This document shows positions 1-8,517 of a stretch of DNA of 30,943 nucleotides, piece after piece. Below the pieces are notes generated by a model. The model was given only the letters and a program-made list of their open reading frames with translations. It was not told the DNA's origin and did not search any database. The stretch is from Paenibacillus silvae. Its GTDB lineage: Bacteria > Bacillota > Bacilli > Paenibacillales > Paenibacillaceae. Location of the stretch: positions 1 to 30,943 of the forward strand of contig NZ_BMFU01000025.1 of the NCBI RefSeq assembly GCF_014639235.1, read 5' to 3'. The number at the start of each line of letters is the position of its first letter. The first letter of the stretch is position 1. The translations under genes and the position numbers were made by a program.

Positions 1-21
1 CCGTCTTCCGCTCCAAATTTT

Positions 22-98
22 GCGCCCTTAGCTCAGCTGGATAGAGCGTTTGACTACGAATCAAAAGGCCGGGAGTTCGAATCTCTCAGGGCGCGCCA
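22..98 (+). tRNA. tRNA-Arg (ACG)
   Basis: The cloverleaf is complete. The acceptor arms are GCGCCCT at 22-28 and AGGGCGC at 88-94, followed by discriminator G and an encoded CCA (96-98). The anticodon stem TTTGA/TCAAA encloses the loop CTACGAA, giving anticodon ACG, which is read as ICG for CGN arginine codons. The T loop is TTCGAAT. It is the only one of the four tRNAs here with a genome-encoded CCA. Confidence 0.96.
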
Positions 99-123
99 TT
101 ATTTTCACTAAAAGAATAACTAT

Positions 124-202
124 GCCGGCGTGGCGGAATGGCAGACGCGCTCGACTCAAAATCGAGTGGGAAACCGTGGAGGTTCGAGTCCTCTCGCCGG
201 TA
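124..202 (+). tRNA. tRNA-Leu (CAA)
   Basis: Acceptor arm GCCGGCG (124-130) pairs with CGCCGGT (195-201), with a terminal G-U pair and discriminator A202. Anticodon stem CTCGA/TCGAG encloses loop CTCAAAA, giving anticodon CAA (UUG codons). A longer variable region, as in class II tRNAs, precedes the T arm with loop TTCGAGT. No CCA is encoded. Confidence 0.94.
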
Positions 203-209
203 TATATAA

Positions 210-283
210 CGGGATGTAGCTCAGCTTGGTAGAGCACCTGGTTTGGGACCAGGGGGTCGCATGTTCAAATCGTGTCATCCCGA
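210..283 (+). tRNA. tRNA-Pro (TGG)
   Basis: Acceptor arm CGGGATG (210-216) pairs with CATCCCG (276-282), discriminator A283. Anticodon stem CCTGG/CCAGG encloses loop TTTGGGA, giving anticodon TGG. The T stem contains two G-U pairs around loop TTCAAAT, a little weaker than usual but foldable. No CCA is encoded, and a T-run follows directly. Confidence 0.95.
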
Positions 284-297
284 TTTTTTTGTTTTAT

Positions 298-368
298 GCG
301 GGTGTAGTTCAATGGTAGAACTTTAGCCTTCCAAGCTAATAGCGTGGGTTCGATTCCCATCACCCGCT
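298..368 (+). tRNA. tRNA-Gly (TCC)
   Basis: Acceptor arm GCGGGTG (298-304) pairs with CACCCGC (361-367), discriminator T368. Anticodon stem TTAGC/GCTAA encloses loop CTTCCAA, giving anticodon TCC (GGA/GGG codons). T loop is TTCGATT. No CCA is encoded. It is the last gene of the array before the terminator at 386. Confidence 0.95.
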
Positions 369-385
369 TTATATATCGAGAAGGA

Positions 386-413
386 AGAGACAGCTGATGC
401 CGTCTCTTTTTTT
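386..413 (+). terminator. terminator of the tRNA array
   Basis: AGAGAC at 386-391 pairs with GTCTCT at 402-407, with two further GC pairs inside the loop after a mismatch, followed by six more T residues. This is a typical Rho-independent terminator just downstream of tRNA-Gly. Confidence 0.8.
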
Positions 414-588
414 GTATAGAAGCAGCGTTATTTCCATAGTTCATGGACTAAATTCCCTCCCCTGTGTTCCTCCAACCTACCTGACACGATACAATCATCT
501 ACTAACAAAAAAACATTCAACCATCGATCTCAACTTATCGTTAGCCCTCTTTATACCCCTTATTTTACTGAAATCATCTCTAATTTTA
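414..588. other. intergenic spacer, no gene recognised
   Basis: This AT-rich spacer lies between the tRNA terminator and the iol control region. Its plus-strand reading frame of about 70 codons begins inside the tRNA terminator, has no ribosome binding site and resembles no protein I know, so I see no gene here. Confidence 0.5.
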
Positions 589-602
589 ATAAAACGCTTA
601 CA
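589..602 (+). promoter_or_regulatory. cre-like site (candidate CcpA target) upstream of iolD
   Basis: The 14-mer ATAAAACGCTTACA matches the Bacillus catabolite-responsive element TGWAANCGNTNWCA at every position except the first two. It lies just upstream of the candidate -35 box at 611. The iol operon of Bacillus subtilis is known to be under CcpA catabolite repression, so the position makes sense. Binding itself is inference. Confidence 0.45.
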
Positions 603-610
603 AAAATAGC

Positions 611-639
611 TTGCGAAAATGCTCAGCCTGTAATACCAT
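611..639 (+). promoter_or_regulatory. candidate sigma-A promoter of the iol operon
   Basis: TTGCGA (611-616) and TACCAT (634-639) are separated by exactly 17 bp. The predicted transcription start, about position 646, falls inside the first operator palindrome at 645-656, which fits repression by blocking the polymerase. Confidence 0.5.
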
Positions 640-644
640 ATGAA

Positions 645-702
645 TTAAGCGCTTAACCTTTAGGGGTAAGGCGCTTAAACTTAACGTAGATTAAGCGCTT
701 AA
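645..702. promoter_or_regulatory. operator cluster for the LacI-family iol regulator
   Basis: The perfect palindrome TTAAGCGCTTAA occurs at 645-656 and again at 691-702. A degenerate copy, TAAGGCGCTTAA, lies between them at 667-678. Palindromes with a central CG are characteristic of LacI-family operators, and a LacI-family gene closes this cluster at 8518. The three sites span the predicted transcription start and the leader of iolD. Which protein binds is inference, since CcpA recognises similar sequences. Confidence 0.65.
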
Positions 703-731
703 CCCGTAAAGGAAAGGATGGCGATCATATC

Positions 732-2597
732 ATGACAACGATTCGACTAACGATGGCTCAGGCTCTGCTTCGGTATCTGGATCAGCAATTTATTTCAGTA
801 GACGGGGTAGAAACCAAATTTGTTAAAGGCATTATCGGAATATTCGGACACGGTAACGTGACAGGGATTGGAGAAGCACTGGAGCGCAGTCCTGGAAGCC
901 TCACATATATGCAGGGGAAAAATGAACAGGGCATGGTGCATACAGCAGCAGCTTACGCCAAACAGAAGAACCGTAAACAAATCTATGCATGTACAACGTC
1001 CATTGGACCAGGTGCATTGAATATGATTACAGCGGCAGCGACAGCAACAGTGAACCGGATTCCGGTATTGCTTCTTCCTGGGGACAACTTTGCTACACGT
1101 GAACCAGATCCGGTGCTGCAGCAGCTTGAAGTAAGCAGTGACTATACGATCTCTGCTACGGACCCGTTCAAGGCGGTCAGCAAATACTGGGATCGTATCG
1201 TTCGCCCAGAACAGCTGATGGTTGCTGCTGCAAATGCAATGCGGGTGCTGACAGATCCTGCTGAAACAGGTGCTGTAACCCTGGCATTGCCTCAGGACGT
1301 TCAGGCAGAAGCTTATGATTATCCTGAATCATTTTTTGCCCGCAAGGTGCATTATCTTGATCGCAGACCCCCTGTGTCGGCAGCGATCGAACGGGCAGTA
1401 GATGAGATTGCTCGTGGCAAAAGACCTTTGCTTGTTGCTGGAGGCGGCGTGTTGTACTCGGAGGCATCGGCTCAATTGATTGAGTTTGCTGAAACTTTCG
1501 GCATTCCAATGGCTGAAACGCAGGCGGGAAAGAGTGCAGTAGCCTGGGATCACCCGCTTAACGTGGGAGCTATCGGGGTAACGGGTTCTCTGGCAGCCAA
1601 CCGTTTGGCTAAAGAAGCGGATGTAGTGATCGGTGTAGGTACAAGATTTTCTGATTTTACTACGGCGTCGCATGCAGCTTTTCAACATCCGGAAGTGAAA
1701 TTTATTAACATCAACTTGAATAGCATGGATGCTGCCAAGCTGGGCGGAGAAGCGATCCTAGCAGATGCTCGTGAGGGACTACAAGCATTGCAGAAGGAGC
1801 TACAGGCCAAACAGTACCGCACTGGCTACGGGACATCCGAGGTAGCGGAGCTGCGTGATCAATGGACAGCGGAAGTAGATCGGCTGTACGCTGTGCAGCA
1901 TGAAGCGGGTCTTGCACAGACGACAGCAGTTGGCATCGTCAACCGTACAATTGATCCATCTTCGGTTATTGTCTGCGCGGCGGGAAGCCTTCCAGGTGAT
2001 CTGCATCGCCTGTGGCGTGCGGCTGAACCTAAGACCTACCATATGGAATATGGTTTCTCATGTATGGGATACGAGGTTAGCGGGGCATTCGGTGCAGCAC
2101 TTGCAGAGCCGGAGCGTGAAGTGTACGCCATGGTAGGTGACGGCAGTTACCTGATGCTGCATTCCGAGCTGGTGACAAGCCTGCAGGAACAGAAAAAAAT
2201 GACGATCCTCCTGTTTAATAACAATGGATTCCAATGCATTCATAATTTACAGCGCGAACACGGCAGTGACGGGTTTGGGAACGAGTTCCGTTATCGTGAA
2301 GCAGAGAGTGGCCGTTTGACCGGGGACTATATGCCAATGGACTTTGCAGCTCACGCACGTAGTATGGGGGCCAAAGCATATCGAGCAGAAACCGCCGAGC
2401 AGCTGGAGCAGGCAATCCGTGATGCCAAGAATGAAACCGTAACGACCTTGATTGAAATTCCAGTAGTACCGGGAACCAACACAAGCGGATATGAATCATG
2501 GTGGAATGTCGGTGTACCTGAGGTATCTGTGGAGGAAAAAGTAGTTCGTGCTCATGAGGCGATGAAAACCAATCGCGGCAAAGCAAAACTTGTTTAA
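732..2597 (+). CDS. iolD: 3D-(3,5/4)-trihydroxycyclohexane-1,2-dione hydrolase IolD
   Basis: A ThDP-dependent enzyme that opens the ring of 3D-trihydroxycyclohexane-1,2-dione to give 5-deoxy-glucuronate, the third step of myo-inositol catabolism. At 621 residues it has the usual IolD length. The N-terminal pyrimidine-binding domain carries the ThDP-activating glutamate in KNEQG (Glu65). A central domain follows, then the C-terminal pyrophosphate-binding domain with GDGSYLMLHSEL starting near residue 469 and the metal-binding NNNGF near 496-500. The ATG at 732 follows the purine-rich stretch at 711-718, with fairly wide spacing. It is the first gene of the iolDECAGB series, directly after the operator cluster. 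Acetolactate-synthase-like enzymes share the fold, but the iol neighbours make IolD very likely. Confidence 0.96.
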   Translation: MTTIRLTMAQALLRYLDQQFISVDGVETKFVKGIIGIFGHGNVTGIGEALERSPGSLTYMQGKNEQGMVHTAAAYAKQKNRKQIYACTTSIGPGALNMITAAATATVNRIPVLLLPGDNFATREPDPVLQQLEVSSDYTISATDPFKAVSKYWDRIVRPEQLMVAAANAMRVLTDPAETGAVTLALPQDVQAEAYDYPESFFARKVHYLDRRPPVSAAIERAVDEIARGKRPLLVAGGGVLYSEASAQLIEFAETFGIPMAETQAGKSAVAWDHPLNVGAIGVTGSLAANRLAKEADVVIGVGTRFSDFTTASHAAFQHPEVKFININLNSMDAAKLGGEAILADAREGLQALQKELQAKQYRTGYGTSEVAELRDQWTAEVDRLYAVQHEAGLAQTTAVGIVNRTIDPSSVIVCAAGSLPGDLHRLWRAAEPKTYHMEYGFSCMGYEVSGAFGAALAEPEREVYAMVGDGSYLMLHSELVTSLQEQKKMTILLFNNNGFQCIHNLQREHGSDGFGNEFRYREAESGRLTGDYMPMDFAAHARSMGAKAYRAETAEQLEQAIRDAKNETVTTLIEIPVVPGTNTSGYESWWNVGVPEVSVEEKVVRAHEAMKTNRGKAKLV

Positions 2598-2699
2598 ACG
2601 GATTTCATATATTCATCCATTGCATTGATTTTTCATGACATAACGATAGATTACACAGATCGTGTTATTAAGATGACTAACCAAAGGAGCCGTGAAGCC

Positions 2700-3602
2700 A
2701 TGAGCAAGCTGCCATTTCAGCTTGGGATTCATCCGATCAACTGGGTCGGCGAAGATGTGAAGGAGCATGGTGATGACACCACTTGTGCCCAGATTCTCGA
2801 TGATATTCAGCGTCTGGGATTGACGGGTACAGAGATGGGCCGCAAGTATCCGACTGATCCAGCAACCTTGCGTGAGGAATTGAGCAAGCGAAACATTAAT
2901 CTGATCTCTCAGTGGAAATCCGTGCTGTTCTCTGATCCGGCATATCGCCAGGCAGAACTGGATGACTATCGCAGGCATGCGGAGTTTCTGCAATCCATGG
3001 GAAGCAAGGTGATAAGCACCGCGGAAGTAGGCGGGTCGCTTCATTTTGATCCAAGACGGACACCGAATGAAAAAGAAGTGCTTAGACTCAGCGATGCCGA
3101 ATGGCATGTTCTTGCTGAAGGTTTGAATCAAGCAGGAGCTATCGCTCAGGAGTATGGTTTGAAGCTCACCTATCACCATCACGGGGGTACGGTAGTTGAG
3201 CAGCCGGAGGAAATTGATCGTTTGATGGACCTGACAGACCCTTCGCTGGTGTATTTGCTCTTTGATACAGGCCATGCCTATTATGGCGGAGCTGACCCGC
3301 TTGAAGTGTTGCGTAAACACTATGACCGGATTGCCTATATTCATCTGAAAGATATCCGTCCGGATGTGCTGGAGCAGGCGCGAGCAGAACAATCAGATTT
3401 TGTTGGCTGCATTCGCAGAGGCGTGTTCACCGTACCGGGAGATGGATGCATTGATTTTGAACCCATTCTGCAAGAGCTGATCACTCGCGGTTATGATGGC
3501 TGGGCGATGCTCGAAGGAGAACAGGACCCGGCGATTCACAATCCGTATGAGTATGCGAAGCGTTCCCTGAGTTACATGGAGTCTCTGTACCAGCGCGTTT
3601 AA
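2700..3602 (+). CDS. iolE: myo-inosose-2 dehydratase IolE
   Basis: A TIM-barrel enzyme of the xylose-isomerase-like superfamily that dehydrates 2-keto-myo-inositol (scyllo-inosose) to the trihydroxycyclohexane-dione used by IolD. The 300-residue protein begins MSKLPFQLGIHPINW, typical of IolE, and carries metal-site-like stretches such as YHHHGG and the C-terminal GWAMLEGEQDP. The open frame extends upstream to 2625, but I chose ATG 2700 because AAAGGAG at 2683-2689 sits at good spacing before it and the length then fits the family (B. subtilis IolE is about 297 residues). It follows iolD by about 100 bp in the same direction. Confidence 0.95.
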   Translation: MSKLPFQLGIHPINWVGEDVKEHGDDTTCAQILDDIQRLGLTGTEMGRKYPTDPATLREELSKRNINLISQWKSVLFSDPAYRQAELDDYRRHAEFLQSMGSKVISTAEVGGSLHFDPRRTPNEKEVLRLSDAEWHVLAEGLNQAGAIAQEYGLKLTYHHHGGTVVEQPEEIDRLMDLTDPSLVYLLFDTGHAYYGGADPLEVLRKHYDRIAYIHLKDIRPDVLEQARAEQSDFVGCIRRGVFTVPGDGCIDFEPILQELITRGYDGWAMLEGEQDPAIHNPYEYAKRSLSYMESLYQRV

Positions 3603-3655
3603 AGACAAGTAATTAACTTATATACAATTTCACGATAGAAAGGGGCTCTCACACG

Positions 3656-4666
3656 ATGACTTACGTATCCTTTCCGGCCTCAAGGAAAAAGGATTTCACG
3701 GCTATTGGCCGCTTGTGTATCGACTTGAATGCCAATGAGATTAACCGCCCGATGGAAGAGACGATGACGTTCACCAAATATGTGGGTGGTTCTCCGGCAA
3801 ATATTGCGATCGGGATGTCCAGACTCGGGATGGAGACTGCTTTTATCGGCAAAATTGCAGGTGACCAGATGGGCCGCTTCATCCAAAGTTATCTGGAGAA
3901 GAACGGGATCGATACCTCCAATGTGGTGACGGACAACACGGGCGCAGTAACCGGTCTTGCTTTTACAGAAATCAAGAGTCCGACAGACTGCAGCATTCTG
4001 ATGTATCGTGACAACGTGGCCGATCTGTTATTACAGGCAAGCGAGGTACAGGAACAGCTGATTGCGGATTCCAAAGTATTGCTGATCTCCGGTACAGCTC
4101 TGGCACAGAGCCCTTCCCGGGAAGCGGTTATTCAAGCCCTGACTTATGCCAAAAAACATGGTACCGTCATTGTGTTTGACCTGGACTATCGTCCATACAC
4201 ATGGACTTCGGATGAAGAGACAGCGGTCTACTATAACCTTGCTGCCGAGAAGTGCGATATCATCCTGGGTACACGGGAAGAATTCGATATGATGGAGACA
4301 TTCGAGCACAACCCGGAGCATAGTGATCAGGTGACAGCTAAGAAATGGTTTGATTTTTCAGCCAACATTGTGGTGATCAAGCACGGCAAGGAAGGCTCCA
4401 TTGCCTATACACGCGAAGGCCTGTCGCATCGGGCGAACAGTTACCCTGCTCGTGTGGTCAAAACGTTTGGCGCAGGTGACTCCTACGCCGCAGGATTCCT
4501 CTACGGTTTGATGCAGGGCTGGACGATCGAGCGCAGTATGAGTTATGGAAGTGCAGCGGCAAGTATCGTCATCTCCAGCCACAGCTGCTCGGATGCGATG
4601 CCAACCGTTGAACAAGTGAATGACTACATTGAACGCTGCGACCGGGGCGAGATCATTCCGTCCTAA
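3656..4666 (+). CDS. iolC: 5-dehydro-2-deoxygluconokinase IolC
   Basis: A PfkB/ribokinase-family sugar kinase that phosphorylates 2-deoxy-5-keto-gluconate. The 336-residue protein has the N-terminal substrate-binding signature VGGSPANIAIGMSRLG and the C-terminal TFGAGDSYAAGF, where Asp275 of GAGD is the expected catalytic base. AAAGGGG precedes ATG 3656 at normal spacing. It lies 53 bp after iolE in the iol operon. Its product is normally cleaved by the aldolase IolJ, which is not encoded in this window. PfkB kinases are hard to tell apart by motif alone, but the position makes IolC very likely. Confidence 0.95.
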   Translation: MTYVSFPASRKKDFTAIGRLCIDLNANEINRPMEETMTFTKYVGGSPANIAIGMSRLGMETAFIGKIAGDQMGRFIQSYLEKNGIDTSNVVTDNTGAVTGLAFTEIKSPTDCSILMYRDNVADLLLQASEVQEQLIADSKVLLISGTALAQSPSREAVIQALTYAKKHGTVIVFDLDYRPYTWTSDEETAVYYNLAAEKCDIILGTREEFDMMETFEHNPEHSDQVTAKKWFDFSANIVVIKHGKEGSIAYTREGLSHRANSYPARVVKTFGAGDSYAAGFLYGLMQGWTIERSMSYGSAAASIVISSHSCSDAMPTVEQVNDYIERCDRGEIIPS

Positions 4667-4813
4667 GCGGCACATACGATAGATTTTGTAATCTGGCAAA
4701 GAGAAGTGGATATGGAGAAGCTCTAAGGAACGTACAAGAAACGTACGGGTTAACGTGAGTATCGGTTAAGGAACGTCAGAAGTAAAGCACATAAACGAGG
4801 GGAGACAGCACAC

Positions 4814-6289
4814 ATGGGAAAAGGAACTTCAGAAGTGTCTGCAGCAGTGACGAATGTACAGAACTGGATCGGGGGAGCTTGGGTAACCCCGTCAACAACA
4901 CGGACCGAACCGGTAGTAAACCCGGCAACGGAAGAAATTATTGCATATGTGCCGCTGTCTGAGCAAGCCGATGTTGATCTGGCGGTGCAAACGGCACGCG
5001 AAGCATTCAAATCATGGAGCGGCACACCGGTTCCTCGCCGTGCTCGCATTCTGTTCCGCTATCAGCAATTGCTGGTGGAGAATTGGGAAGAGCTGGCGAG
5101 ACTGGTCACATTGGAAAATGGTAAAAGCTACGCCGAGGCGTATGGAGAGGTACTGCGCGGCATTGAGTGCGTTGAGTTCGCAGCAGGTGCGCCTAACCTC
5201 ATGATGGGTAAGCAGCTGCCTGATATCGCTACAGGGCTGGAATCAGGCATGTTCCGTTATCCGATTGGCGTAATCGGCGGAATCACCCCGTTCAACTTCC
5301 CGATGATGGTACCTTGCTGGATGTTCCCACTGGCGATTGCTTGCGGCAACACCTTTGTTCTGAAGCCGTCTGAGCGTACACCCTTGCTGGCAGGACGTTT
5401 GGCAGAGCTTTTCAAGGAAGCAGGGCTACCGGATGGTGTGCTTAACATTGTGCACGGCGCACATGATGTAGTTAATGGATTGCTTGAACATAAAGAAGTT
5501 GCGGCGATTTCCTTTGTCGGCTCACAGCCTGTTGCGGAATATGTGTATAAAACAGCATCTGCTAATGGTAAACGTGTTCAGGCGCTGGCTGGAGCGAAAA
5601 ACCACTCCATCGTTATGCCGGATGCTGATCTCGACCTGACCGTTAAGGAGATCACCAGCGCGGCCTTTGGATCAGCGGGTGAACGCTGCATGGCTTGCTC
5701 CGTGGTCGTTGCTGTTGGTGACGTGGCAGATGCCCTCGTACAGAAGCTGGTCGAAGCTGCGGATCGCATCAACATTGGTAACGGTATGGACGAAGGTGTG
5801 TTCCTTGGCCCGGTCATTCGTGGTCCTCACAAAGAACGCACTCTGGGTTACATCGAATCAGGCGAGCAGGAAGGCGCAGCACTGATTCGGGATGGACGGA
5901 AGGATCAGGCTACAGACGGTTCCGGTTATTTCGTAGGACCAACGGTCTTTGATCATGTAGATAGCACGATGAAAATCTGGAAAGATGAGATCTTTGCTCC
6001 TGTGCTTTCGGTGGCAAGAGTAGAGACATTGGAGGAAGCCGTTGAACTGGCAAACCGTTCGGACTTTGCCAACGGGGCTTGTCTGTTCACTCGCAGCGGT
6101 GCGAATATGCGTCAGTTCCGTGAAACAATCGACGCGGGTATGCTTGGTATTAACCTGGGCGTTCCGGCACCGATGGCCTTCTTCCCATTCTCCGGCTGGA
6201 AGAAATCATTCTATGGAGATTTGCACGCTAACGGCACCGATGGTGTTGAGTTCTACACACGTAAAAAAATGGTAACCACACGCTGGTAG
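4814..6289 (+). CDS. iolA: CoA-acylating methylmalonate-semialdehyde dehydrogenase IolA/MmsA
   Basis: Oxidises malonate semialdehyde (and methylmalonate semialdehyde) to acetyl-CoA (propionyl-CoA) with NAD and CoA, the last inositol-specific step. The 491-residue protein is an aldehyde dehydrogenase with nucleophile Cys292 in GERCMACS. The general-base glutamate of ordinary aldehyde dehydrogenases is replaced by Asn263 in GAKNH, a signature of the CoA-acylating MMSDH group. ITPFNFPMMVP belongs to the cofactor-binding region. A GAGGGGAGA ribosome binding site precedes ATG 4814. The 147-bp gap after iolC contains an inverted repeat, CGTAC/GTACG (near 4731-4747), but no clear terminator. Confidence 0.95.
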   Translation: MGKGTSEVSAAVTNVQNWIGGAWVTPSTTRTEPVVNPATEEIIAYVPLSEQADVDLAVQTAREAFKSWSGTPVPRRARILFRYQQLLVENWEELARLVTLENGKSYAEAYGEVLRGIECVEFAAGAPNLMMGKQLPDIATGLESGMFRYPIGVIGGITPFNFPMMVPCWMFPLAIACGNTFVLKPSERTPLLAGRLAELFKEAGLPDGVLNIVHGAHDVVNGLLEHKEVAAISFVGSQPVAEYVYKTASANGKRVQALAGAKNHSIVMPDADLDLTVKEITSAAFGSAGERCMACSVVVAVGDVADALVQKLVEAADRINIGNGMDEGVFLGPVIRGPHKERTLGYIESGEQEGAALIRDGRKDQATDGSGYFVGPTVFDHVDSTMKIWKDEIFAPVLSVARVETLEEAVELANRSDFANGACLFTRSGANMRQFRETIDAGMLGINLGVPAPMAFFPFSGWKKSFYGDLHANGTDGVEFYTRKKMVTTRW

Positions 6290-6323
6290 TCGTGAAGACA
6301 CAGTGCAGTGTATACATGTAGGG

Positions 6324-6341
6324 GCTGAGTGAGAGCTCAGC
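6324..6341 (+). other. small hairpin between iolA and iolG
   Basis: GCTGAG (6324-6329) and CTCAGC (6336-6341) form a 6-bp stem with a 6-nt loop. No T-run follows, so this is not a terminator. It could be an mRNA processing or stability element within the operon. Function is inference. Confidence 0.35.
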
Positions 6342-6381
6342 TCATTAACACCATAGGGACGCATATAGGGAGGATAACGGA

Positions 6382-7434
6382 ATGGGCAAGGACAAAGTAA
6401 GAATTGGTATCATCGGGGCCGGACGGATCGGTAAAATTCATGCGGACAACCTGCTGCGTCATCCGCAGGCGGAGATCGTGGCCATCAGTGATCTGTTTGC
6501 AGGTCCTGAACTGGAGGCATGGGCAACTGAACGCGGCATCTCTGTAGTAACCAAGGACAGCAGCGAGCTGATTGCAATGCCGAATATCGATGCTGTGTTG
6601 ATCTGTTCCTCAACCGATACACATGTGCCTCTGATCGAGCAAGCGGCTCAAGCGGGCAAGCATATTTTCTGTGAGAAGCCGGTCAGCATGGACTTGTCCC
6701 GGACGGAAGCGGCTGTAGCAGCTGTAGCGAAGGCGGGCGTGAAGCTCCAGATCGGATTTAACCGCCGTTTTGACCATAATTTCAGAAGAGTACGTTCACA
6801 TGTGCTGGAAGGCACTATTGGTGATCCGCATATACTCAAGATCACTTCCCGTGACCCGAGCCCGCCGCCAGCGGAGTACATTCGGGTATCTGGTGGAATT
6901 TTCATGGATATGATGATTCACGATTTCGATATGGCCCGTTATTTGTCAGGAAGTGAAGTAGAAGAAGTATATGCCAAAGGCAAGGTGCTCATTAATCCGG
7001 TGTTCGCAGAGCATGGCGATGTGGATACGGCCATTGTGACGTTGACATTTGCTAATGGAGCGATTGGCGTGATTGATAACAGCCGTCAGGCTGTGTATGG
7101 ATATGATCAGCGTGTTGAAGTGTTCGGCTCGCTAGGCAGTGTGGCGGCGGATAATGACCATCCGAATACGGCACAGATCAGCACAGCGGCTGGATTGATG
7201 CGTGATAAACCGCTGCACTTCTTCCTTGAGCGTTACAACGAAGCTTATGTGCAGGAGACAGCTCTGTTCATTGATGCGATTATTCAGGATAAACCGGTAA
7301 CTGTGGACGGAAATGATGCGGTACAGGCTGAGCGAATTGCCCTGGCAGCCAAGCTGTCTGTGGAGCTGGGAAGACCCGTGAAGATGAGCGAAGTCCAAGG
7401 TGCATTGCAGGGCTCGCAGTCTCCAGTGCTGTAG
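6382..7434 (+). CDS. iolG: myo-inositol 2-dehydrogenase IolG
   Basis: The NAD-dependent enzyme that starts the pathway by oxidising myo-inositol to scyllo-inosose. The 350-residue protein is a Gfo/Idh/MocA-family oxidoreductase with an N-terminal Rossmann motif IGIIGAGRIG. Its catalytic lysine lies in CEKPVS (Lys99), and the family's Asp and His lie in MDMMIHDFD (Asp176, His180). Length matches B. subtilis IolG (about 344 residues). GGGAGGATAACG precedes ATG 6382. Its position late in the operon, between iolA and iolB, differs from B. subtilis. Substrates of Gfo/Idh enzymes vary, and scyllo-inositol or D-chiro-inositol activity is possible. Confidence 0.93.
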   Translation: MGKDKVRIGIIGAGRIGKIHADNLLRHPQAEIVAISDLFAGPELEAWATERGISVVTKDSSELIAMPNIDAVLICSSTDTHVPLIEQAAQAGKHIFCEKPVSMDLSRTEAAVAAVAKAGVKLQIGFNRRFDHNFRRVRSHVLEGTIGDPHILKITSRDPSPPPAEYIRVSGGIFMDMMIHDFDMARYLSGSEVEEVYAKGKVLINPVFAEHGDVDTAIVTLTFANGAIGVIDNSRQAVYGYDQRVEVFGSLGSVAADNDHPNTAQISTAAGLMRDKPLHFFLERYNEAYVQETALFIDAIIQDKPVTVDGNDAVQAERIALAAKLSVELGRPVKMSEVQGALQGSQSPVL

Positions 7435-7583
7435 CATCCCGCAAATAAAGATATGGATGATATCATATCACGGGTTATAGGAATGAGCATTCGTTCGCTG
7501 GATGTAATTCGTAGGATAATTTGATTACTCGAGAACAATGCACCACCAAGTAATAGATGAATATGGAAGGAGTGGATCACAGC

Positions 7584-8390
7584 ATGTCAGAACTTATCGT
7601 TAAACCGGCCGTGAACCCGGAGGCAGATGGAACAGTGTTAACCGTAACTCCAGAGTCTGCTGGCTGGGAATATGTCGGATTTCAGGTGGCAAAGCTTTCA
7701 GCTGGGGAGAAATTGAGCCGGGAGAGTGGCGACCAGGAGCTCTGTATCGTGCTTTTGAGCGGGCTTGCGAATGTGAGCACGCGTGAACAGACATGGGAGA
7801 ACATCGGGAAACGAATGAGTGTTTTTGAAAAGATTCCTCCGTACTCAGTCTATGTCTCCACATCAGATCAGGTGCAGGTTACCGCACTTACTGATCTGGA
7901 GATCGCGATCTGTGCTGCACCGGGGAAAGGCACCTATCCTTCGCGCCTGATTGCACCACAGGATGTGGGCGTGGAAGGCCGCGGTTATGGTAACCTGGAG
8001 CGGCATATTCATAACATTTTACCTGAGCAAAAAGAAGCAGACAGCCTGCTGGTCGTTGAAGTGTTCACACCGGACGGTCACTGGTCAAGCTATCCTCCTC
8101 ATAAACATGATCGGGATGCACTCCCGGATGAATCGTTGTTGGAGGAAACGTATTATTTCCGTGTACAGCCGGAGCAGGGCTTTGCGATTCAACGTGTCTA
8201 TACCGATGACCGCTCTGTAGACGAGACACTGGCTGTGAAGAACGGTGAAGTGGTGCTTGTGCCGAACGGATATCATCCCGTAGGTGCGCCTCCAGGGTAT
8301 GAGGTGTATTATCTGAATGTGATGGCAGGACCAACCCGGACATGGAAATTCCATAATGATCCTGATCATGAGTGGTTGTTCAAAAAGTAA
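7584..8390 (+). CDS. iolB: 5-deoxy-glucuronate isomerase IolB
   Basis: A cupin-fold isomerase that converts 5-deoxy-glucuronate to 2-deoxy-5-keto-gluconate, between IolD and IolC. The 268-residue protein matches the usual length of about 270. The likely metal site is in the C-terminal half: YPPHKHDRD with His173 and His175, an EETYYF stretch supplying a glutamate, and GYHPV supplying another histidine. The frame is open from an earlier ATG at 7557, but AAGGAG at 7567-7572 is inside that extension and correctly spaced for ATG 7584, so I chose the latter. It is the last enzyme gene of the operon. Confidence 0.94.
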   Translation: MSELIVKPAVNPEADGTVLTVTPESAGWEYVGFQVAKLSAGEKLSRESGDQELCIVLLSGLANVSTREQTWENIGKRMSVFEKIPPYSVYVSTSDQVQVTALTDLEIAICAAPGKGTYPSRLIAPQDVGVEGRGYGNLERHIHNILPEQKEADSLLVVEVFTPDGHWSSYPPHKHDRDALPDESLLEETYYFRVQPEQGFAIQRVYTDDRSVDETLAVKNGEVVLVPNGYHPVGAPPGYEVYYLNVMAGPTRTWKFHNDPDHEWLFKK

Positions 8391-8517
8391 AGGGTAAAGT
8401 AAAATTAATAAGTAATTTCGTCTTCACATTGCGTAAGCAGTATTCCCCCTTCATAATAAGAAGAGAATAATCATCTATGTATAATGAATTTATATATAGC
8501 ACAAATGGGGAAAAACG

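Noticed and set aside
397..609. 70-codon plus-strand frame after the tRNA array
   Set aside because: It begins inside the tRNA terminator, has no ribosome binding site, overlaps the cre-like site and resembles no known protein.
2613..3392. 259-codon frame antisense to iolE
   Set aside because: It lies entirely opposite iolE, has no ribosome binding site and an unlikely composition. It is a shadow of the real gene.
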